A DNA stretch of 64,000 nucleotides, from contig CM046443.1 in the NCBI GenBank assembly GCA_025506515.1, forward strand, positions 44,347,761-44,411,760, given 5' to 3'. Position 1 is the stretch's first letter. Every line of letters begins with the position of its first letter. This document shows, piece after piece, positions 59,349 through 64,000 of this stretch. A model generated the notes under the pieces. That model was not told the origin of the DNA and did no database searches. It saw only the letters and a program-made list of their open reading frames with translations. The translations under genes were made by a program, and so were the position numbers. The stretch is from Flaveria trinervia. Its lineage: Eukaryota; Streptophyta; Magnoliopsida; Asterales; Asteraceae.

Positions 59349-59902
59349 TGTTGGAGCATATATTGTCATATATAGTGTGTCCATCACTTGACGAATAGTC
59401 TAGGTTTAATGTAATACACCTGATATATTGTAAACACATGAAACTGGGTTGTTCGCATGAGCATATGCGAATGAGACTCAGTCGTACGACTAAGCCATGC
59501 TAATGGACCAGTCGTGTGACTAAGAGATGCGATTGGGCCATTCGTAAGATTGAACCATAAGTATGGTTCAGTCATACGATTGAACAATACGCATGGCCCA
59601 ATCGTACAAATGGGCCCAGTTGCATATGATATGGGCTGAGGCCTATAAATACCGGTTTCATTGTGTAGAGAGATTAAGGAGTGTGCCCGGGGCCTAGGTG
59701 CTGCCGAATGAAAGGGGAGATCATGCTCGATCTCCCCTTGCCAAGAGTCTTGATTCTTATATTGTAACGAGCTTGTAATCATTAGGTTTTATCAATGAAA
59801 CCATTTTATTATAGTTCGTGTTTATTGTTTGTCTCTTGGTTTGTGGTTCTGTTCCTTCCGTCAAGAACACGCTCGGATGTCTACCGATCCAACACCTTCA
59901 CA
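59349..59902 (+). repeat. Element E 3' LTR
   Basis: 554 bp, preceded by GGGGGAATT (59340-59348) as PPT and followed by TSD GGGTC. TATA box at 59644-59651. Differs from the 5' LTR at a handful of sites by eye, so it is one of the younger insertions. Confidence 0.93.
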
Positions 59903-60906
59903 GGGTCTTCAAATCCTGGAGACTGGCATACATAACTTCCCTATCTAGATCCCCATATAGAAAGGCACACTTGACATCAAGTTGGTAGAGAGTAAAGTTC
60001 TTGGAAGCAATATAAGCATGAAAGATCCTCACTACCTCAAGTCTTGCAATTGGTGCAATGACATCAGTGTAATCAATTCCTTCCTCTTCAGTGTATCCTT
60101 GAACTACGAGTCTTACCTTGTTCTTGATAATCAAGCCTTTATTATCTCTCTTGTTCCTAAAAACCCATTTGGTGCCTATTGGTACTTGACCGGATAGTAG
60201 CGGACATAGGTTCCAAAACTATTGTCTTTTGAATTGAAGCAATTCTTCTTGCATTGACTCAACCCAACTACTTTCTTTCGAGGCATCTTCTACTTTCTTG
60301 GGTTCTATCTAAGATAAAAAGCATGAGTAGAGGCAGACATTCCCACCTTCAGAGACATCTCCAATGATGTTCTCCGCTGGATGAGTGTTGTGAATCCTAA
60401 GCCTGGGAATCACATCTAGTTGCAAAAATTGATCCAAATTGTACATATTTTGCTCTGGAAGTTGAACACTTGGACTAGCTGTTGTTTCATACTCATTCAA
60501 TTAGGACTGATTGAATGAATGAGAAATAACATCAACATCAGTTGGTTGTGAAGCAACATTAACCGTTGCATGTTCCTTCAAGATGCTACTTCCATCAGCT
60601 TGGTGTTGTGTAGTGTCACCGGATGAGTTTTAAGGCTCAATAGGTTGACAACTAGTTAAAGTTCCATTATCTCTTGAGATAGTGATACTATCATATGTGC
60701 CAATAGTGGGAGCTTGGTTTTCAGGAACTCTTGGAGAACTTAGAAGAGGTTTGGGTAACTCAAATAGTTGGTCATCATCAAAACCAATGTGAGTACCTGT
60801 TCTAGTTGAAATATTCTCACAAGATGGTTTAGAATAGTTTGAAAACAATTCTAAATCAAAAATATGATTAGGGCCATTCCTCCTAAAACACAAGGAGTGT
60901 GCTCAT
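59903..60906 (-). pseudogene. Element D integrase-RT linker and RT start
   Basis: Minus strand from 60893: GPNHIFDLELF (linker start), ... PRLRIHNTHPAENIIGD (about 60400), ... NKVRLVVQGYTEEEGIDYTD, ARLEVVRIFHAYIASKNF, YQLDVKCAFLYGDLDREV, up to the GGGTC duplication. The frame is shifted at several points. The upstream integrase is cut off by the LTR of element F. Confidence 0.88.
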
Positions 60907-61788
60907 TGACAGGATCAGTGATCACAAGTTTGATGTATTAGGATTTAAAGCAGCGGAATACAAACAGGAATTAGACAGATTGTAGCAAGCAATCGATAAT
61001 GTATGCATTAAGAGCGCATACGGTTATAGGGAGAGAATATATATTTCTGATTCAGGGAATGTTTATAGATGTAGAATATTTCCAATCAAATCATTCATTC
61101 ATTCCTTCATTCATTCGTCACATATTACAATAGGTTGTCACTCCTTATATAGAGTGCAACAATCACTGCTGTTATCACGGAAAGTGACAACTGGCAGATC
61201 TAATACAAAAATAACTACTCTTAACAACTACTGAAATGTTCACAACTACTGAGAACATATCAGAGTGTTAAGTACAAAATATAAAACTACTGAAACTACA
61301 ACGACTGAAGAACAAGCTCTTCAGTCGTTTTACAAAACTACTGAAACATAAAAATATAAAACTACTGATATCACAACTACTGAAGAAGTACTCTTCAGCA
61401 GTTGTGACAAACTACTGAGGCTTCAGTACTTGATCTTCAGACTTTGACCTTCAGGTGTTCATCAGCTGATGATTCAGTAGATATCATCAGCTGATGTCTT
61501 CAGTCTTTGTCTTCAGACTTTGTACATCAGTTGTTGATCTTCAGTACTTGTAAACTCTTCAGCTGTTGTACTTCAGTACTTTGGTCTTTCAGCTTCAGCA
61601 CTTGTGTTCTTCAGCTGTTGTACTTCAGTACTTTAGTTCTTCAGCTGTTGAGGTCTTCAGCACTTAATCTTCAGCTGTTGAAGTCTTCAGCACTTTGTCA
61701 AACTACTGATGAGGCTTTCAGCAATTGTTGTGATACCATGTGGGACTTAGAGGTTTTCTGATCTTGGCTCATTGGTTTTGGTCCAACA
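60907..61788 (-). repeat. Element F 3' LTR
   Basis: 882 bp, minus strand TGTTGGACCAAAACCAATGAGCC ... GATCCTGTCA (start of 20 bases quoted loosely). Same family as G and H. Rich in CTTCAGCTGTTG / CAACTACTGA words. CTCAT (60902-60906) is the one-sided TSD candidate. Confidence 0.8.
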
Positions 61789-61839
61789 AACTCCCCCTGA
61801 ACCAAACAGCCAAAACCTCTAACTTATTTATATCCCACT

Positions 61840-62686
61840 TATTGATGGCAAAAATGTTGGTCTTTTTCTTCTTGATCAGTAGAGAAGATGACCCATGTAA
61901 GCTCGGCCTGGGAAGAAATCTCAAATATTTGTTTGGCAGAGTATGAATGCGAACTCTGTTTTGGGGAACGGACACAGAGTTGTTATCCCATTCATGAGAT
62001 TTACTTCCCCATAATGAGTCTGTATGATCACGAAATAGGCCTCAAGGAGAACAACTTTTCCTCCTGAGAGAGTTCTTCTACTCCTCCCGAAGAAGAACTC
62101 TGGACCATAGTACTCTGATAAGTACTTATGGTCCTGCCATTTTTCAGCTCCACCGTAGTTACCTCCCTATATACAAATTCATCAGGATGGTTGCCTTCAA
62201 GGAGTACAAAGGAGTTCATTCTTTGGATGTCTTCAAGCTCTATATAGCAAAACCCTTCTTTATCATCTTGTTTTCTAGAAAGTTGAGGGGTTCTTTGCTT
62301 GGTGGCTCTCTTGAATTCATCAATGATTTCCCAAGGTGAGACTACAACGGCAAACATGATGTAGACTCTTTGTTTTTGTACTGGCCGTTGTATCTGTGTG
62401 GGATAGTTCTTTTATGGATTCTAGAACTCCCTAGGGTCTGGCAATACTCTCACTCTCTCCTTCTGTACTGAAAGGTGTGCCTGAGAGTGTACGCCTTTGA
62501 GCATGCCTTTCTGGCTTGAAAGATTATGACTGAGGAAAATTCCTTGTTCAACCATCTGCAACAGTTGTCATCGTGCGTTCTGCTGTTCTTCTTCTATCTT
62601 GACTTGACCTTTCCCTTGAGGTCAGGGTGATCTGGGTTGACTTCGGGGTTTGGTAGCTTCAGAACAGCGAGATGGCAGGACTAATC
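61840..62686 (-). pseudogene. Element F third ORF, C-terminal part
   Basis: Frame 62028-62357 reads VVVSPWEIIDEFKRAT, YIELEDIQRMNSFVLLEG and SQEEKLFSLRP, closely matching the C-terminal domain of the G third ORF (46542-47100). 62360-62686 continues it in broken frames (GSRILPDP-type region). Shows that the VSPWEI-DEFKRA motif is conserved between copies. Confidence 0.8.
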
Positions 62687-63469
62687 TGTTGGACCAAAAG
62701 AACCAATGAGCCTGATCAGAGAAACCTCTAAGTCCCACAAGACATCACAACAGCTGAAGAAGACCTGATCAGCTGTTCTACAAAGTCTGAAGAATACAAC
62801 TGCTGAAGTACGTCTGAAGTACTGAAGACAAAGACTGAGACAACAGCTGAAGATCTAAAGTCTGAAGACTTCAACAAGTACTGAAGACAAAGACTGAAGA
62901 TCAACAGCTGAAAGACAAAGTCTGATGTTCAAGTACTGAAGACATCAGCTGATGTTAACAGCTGATGACAACAGCTGAGAGGGCTTCTTCAGTTGTTGTG
63001 ATGGTTTTCTTCTTCAGTAGTTTTCTTTTCCTTCAGTAGTTTGTTTTTTTTCTTTTCAGTACTTGTAAACAACTGAAGAGGTTGTTCTTCAGTTGTTGTA
63101 GTTTCAGTAGTTTTATGTTTTTCAGTAGTTGTAAATGAGATGTTTAACACTTAGGAACATTTGTAAGAAGATGTCAGTTGTTGACATCTTCAGTAGTTGT
63201 TAAACATCAGTAGTTATAAAACGGTTACATGTCACTTTCAGGTGACATCAGCCTACGTCATTCTTTCCTTTATAAGGAAAGATGACTCACCTGTAATCGT
63301 GCCTTTGAGGCCGACAATCCTAATGCAATATTCCTTTTGTCGGATATTTCTCTCTCTATAACAAAATTTTTATCGTTTTTATCAATGTTCTTGTTGAATT
63401 TGTCTAATTCTGAGCTATTCCGCTGCTATATCTGTTCAATCGATTAAACCAAGGGCTGAGATCCTAACA
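62687..63469 (+). repeat. Element H 5' LTR
   Basis: 783 bp, TGTTGGACCAAAAGAACC ... GAGATCCTAACA. U3 full of CAACAGCTGAAGA and AGTACTGAAGACAAAGACTG words with their inverse TCTTCAGTTGTTG; TATA-like TATAAG at 63271-63276. TAATC (62682-62686) is the left TSD candidate. Confidence 0.92.
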
Positions 63470-63471
63470 AA

Positions 63472-63483
63472 TGGTATCAGAGC
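63472..63483 (+). other. Primer-binding site of element H
   Basis: TGGTATCAGAGC, exact initiator tRNA-Met pattern, two bases after the LTR. Confidence 0.92.
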
Positions 63484-63678
63484 AGGTTAATCATTGATCG
63501 ATCTAACAATTGATCATTGAAACTGTTCAATCGCTCTAAGTTTAATCGAATTAGCAAATTCGCAAGGATCTGTTATAGAGATTGAGAGTGTATCGCTTCT
63601 GGCCGTTTTATTTGAGGTTCTGTGTGGTTTTGAGCTAAATTTATTGTGATTTTACTTGAATCTGTCTGATTTTCCACA

Positions 63679-64000
63679 ATGACTACTTCTTCTAATGATC
63701 CTTTCAATACTGGATCCTCTACCAAGCCTCCGATCTTGGTGAGGAATGAGTATAACATTTGGCAGAGAAGATTGCTCCATCACCTGTCTGTCAATAGCTC
63801 AGGTTGTTGGACATCTGTGGTACATGGACCACATAAGCCAATGGTGAATGATCCGGAAACAAACCAGTTGGTTCCAAAGAAGAAGGAGCAATACTCCGAT
63901 GAGGACAAGAAGTTGTTTGAAATCGATGCAAAAGCCCATGGAATTTTGGCTATGGCTATTCCTAATGAGATTTACTCTGGGCTTCTGCATTGTGAGTCTG
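63679..64000 (+). CDS. Element H gag, N-terminal part (open to window end)
   Basis: Start MTTSSNDPFNTGSSTKPP at 63679. NEYNIWQRRLLHHLSVNSSG is the copia gag N-terminal segment, followed by KEQYSDEDKKLFEIDAKAHG and IPNEIYSGL. 107 codons are visible with no interruption. The product would form the RNA-binding particle shell of the retrotransposon. Close to the gag of element G, which has a one-base deletion in the equivalent place. Whether the rest is intact cannot be seen. Confidence 0.9.
   Translation, partial: MTTSSNDPFNTGSSTKPPILVRNEYNIWQRRLLHHLSVNSSGCWTSVVHGPHKPMVNDPETNQLVPKKKEQYSDEDKKLFEIDAKAHGILAMAIPNEIYSGLLHCES

Larger units (their letters stand above)
45127..59902 (+). mobile_element. 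Element E: non-autonomous LTR element, ~2.5 kb, split by G
   Basis: LTRs 45127-45680 and 59349-59902 (both 554 bp, nearly identical by eye), PBS 45683-45695, TSD GGGTC at 45122-45126 and 59903-59907. Without the nested element G the internal part is only about 1.4 kb and has no gag or pol domain. It must depend on another element for mobility. Inserted in the RT of element D. Confidence 0.93.
60907..62686 (-). mobile_element. Element F: copia 3' end, G family
   Basis: 3' LTR, PPT 61789-61803 (minus GGTTCAGGGGGAGTT) and the end of a third ORF, inserted in element D and cut at 62686 by element H. The remainder would lie right of the window. Confidence 0.85.
62687..64000 (+). mobile_element. 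Element H: copia 5' end, G family, runs off window
   Basis: 5' LTR, PBS and an open gag start, inserted in element F. Its gag has no stop or shift as far as it is visible, unlike every other copy here. Confidence 0.9.

Overview
The window looks like nuclear DNA of a flowering plant, most likely Asteraceae. It is AT-rich and intron-bearing, with one conserved single-copy-type gene at the left edge. The remaining ~51 kb is almost entirely nested Ty1/copia (Sirevirus-like) retrotransposons whose third-ORF proteins resemble those I know from Asteraceae genome annotations. The assignment to a family of plants rests on that recollection and not on a search.

Region 1 (1-6977, + strand) is the 3' nine exons of BUSHY GROWTH (BSH), the plant SNF5/INI1/SMARCB1 subunit of SWI/SNF chromatin remodellers. 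Only about the first 20 codons are missing. Its second visible intron is ~4.95 kb and holds a 250-bp tandem duplication, a pyrimidine-rich simple repeat, an old Ty3/gypsy gag/LTR remnant, a LINE 3' fragment and a hAT-type MITE with an 8-bp target-site duplication. Region 2 (about 7-12.9 kb) is gene-free: Helitron-like hairpin termini, generic plant repeats, and an LTR-like block with tandem repeats.

Region 3 (12.9-64 kb) is a nest of copia-type elements, named A to I here. Old minus-strand elements C and D form the substrate. C is split inside its RT by B (+, 29885-44516, TSD AAGCT). D is split inside its RT by E (+, 45127-59902, TSD GGGTC). E is a ~2.5-kb non-autonomous element that is itself split by G (-, 45750-58007, TSD TTTCT). 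D's other side is cut by F (-, from 60907), which is cut by H (+, from 62687, runs off the window). I (-) lies in the third ORF of C, and A (-) lies in the gag of I. Boundaries come from TG...CA ends, tRNA-iMet-type primer-binding sites (PBS), polypurine tracts (PPT) and target-site duplications (TSD).

The autonomous elements have gag, a long linker with extra CCHC knuckles, protease, integrase, RT, RNase H, and then a separate third ORF of about 1,150-1,200 codons before the 3' LTR. All gag-pol ORFs seen in full are broken by stops and frameshifts; H gag is open as far as it can be read.

The most interesting signal is the segment between RNase H and the third ORF. In A, B, C and G it holds an array of short family-specific words. 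In A, B and G related words also occur in that element's LTR or leader. In A, C and G the array is followed by a TATA box, and in A and B by an apparent 5'-UTR splice acceptor just before the ATG. A and B also carry an internal copy of the polypurine tract there. I read this as a U3-like internal promoter module that gives the third ORF its own transcript. That is an inference from sequence only.
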